A DNA stretch of 5,168 nucleotides from JAKIWV01 sp049800095 (lineage in GTDB: Archaea; Thermoplasmatota; Thermoplasmata; Lutacidiplasmatales; UBA184): the NCBI GenBank assembly GCA_049800095.1, contig JBARJD010000025.1, positions 1-5,168 on the forward strand, written 5' to 3'. A program made the translations under genes and the position numbers. Numbering within the stretch: the first letter of the stretch is position 1; every line of letters starts with the position of its first letter. The notes beneath the pieces are model-generated. The model did no database searches. It had not been told where the DNA came from and was given only the letters and a program-made list of their open reading frames with translations. This document shows, one piece after another, positions 5,064 through 5,168 of this stretch.

Positions 5064-5168
5064 GAGTTTCGTGGACCCACCTCCCGCCCCGCATGAGGCG
5101 CGTCCGGCCTTCGCGAGCCCACGCGGTCGACGAGGTCGCGGCATTCGTCACGGTCCCCGCCGCGGGAG
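5044..5168 (-). CDS. Possible C-terminal end of an upstream gene overlapping BCCP (runs off right edge)
   Basis: One minus-strand frame entering from the right edge stays open for 40 codons and stops with TGA at 5046-5044, 20 nt past the preferred BCCP start. About 90% of its third positions before the overlap are G or C, clearly higher than in the frame of the BCCP ATG extension and somewhat higher than in the third frame. The visible residues include AATSSTAWAREGRTRLMRGG. A biotin carboxylase or other carboxylase subunit would be expected upstream of a BCCP gene, but I cannot recognise the family from this fragment. The overlap would fit a translationally coupled operon. The evidence is codon composition only, over a short stretch. 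Confidence 0.4.
   Translation of the reverse strand, partial: PAAGTVTNAATSSTAWAREGRTRLMRGGRWVHETRARPGR
5078..5084 (-). promoter_or_regulatory. Strong Shine-Dalgarno upstream of the BCCP start
   Basis: GGAGGTG on the minus strand (CACCTCC on the plus strand) is a near-perfect archaeal ribosome binding motif. The spacing to the GTG at 5063 is 14 nt, longer than the usual 5-9 nt, but no better in-frame start lies nearby. It lies downstream of the alternative ATG at 5144, which argues against that ATG. Confidence 0.45.

Overview
The window is GC-rich (high GC at third codon positions) and looks archaeal. Four things point this way: a probable N-terminus of the archaeal/eukaryotic-type primase large subunit PriL at the left edge; a TATA-like box about 25 nt upstream of an rtcB GTG start with no Shine-Dalgarno (leaderless pattern); an archaeal-style multi-membrane M50 site-2 protease; and small membrane proteins carrying a zinc ribbon. 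A GC-rich euryarchaeal or Thermoplasmatota-like genome is my best guess. No rRNA or taxonomic marker is present to settle it.

Layout. Positions 1-2986 form a minus-strand block read right to left: rtcB (RNA ligase, 2986 to 1535), a 67-nt gap, an M50 metalloprotease with an internal PDZ domain (1467 to 121), then the start of a probable priL (148 to beyond the window), which overlaps the protease stop by 28 nt. Positions 2987-3094 are a divergent promoter region with a TATA-like box and a perfect 12-bp palindrome. Positions 3095-4541 are a plus-strand run of three small genes: a stand-alone degenerate receiver-domain protein, a two-TM protein with a C-terminal zinc ribbon, and a two-TM protein with a long acidic/proline-rich tail. 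From the right edge, a minus-strand biotin carboxyl carrier protein (BCCP) gene converges on this run and overlaps the last plus-strand gene by 24 nt. It appears to be preceded by the overlapping end of another gene, plausibly its carboxylase partner.

Functionally, the left block is informational and housekeeping: RNA repair or tRNA splicing ligation, membrane proteolysis, and replication priming. The right edge is biotin-dependent carboxylation. The central three-gene run has no assignable pathway; its degenerate receiver and paired small membrane proteins are the least explained part. No intergenic stretch exceeds 110 nt. I saw no tRNA, rRNA, CRISPR array, insertion sequence or other mobile element.
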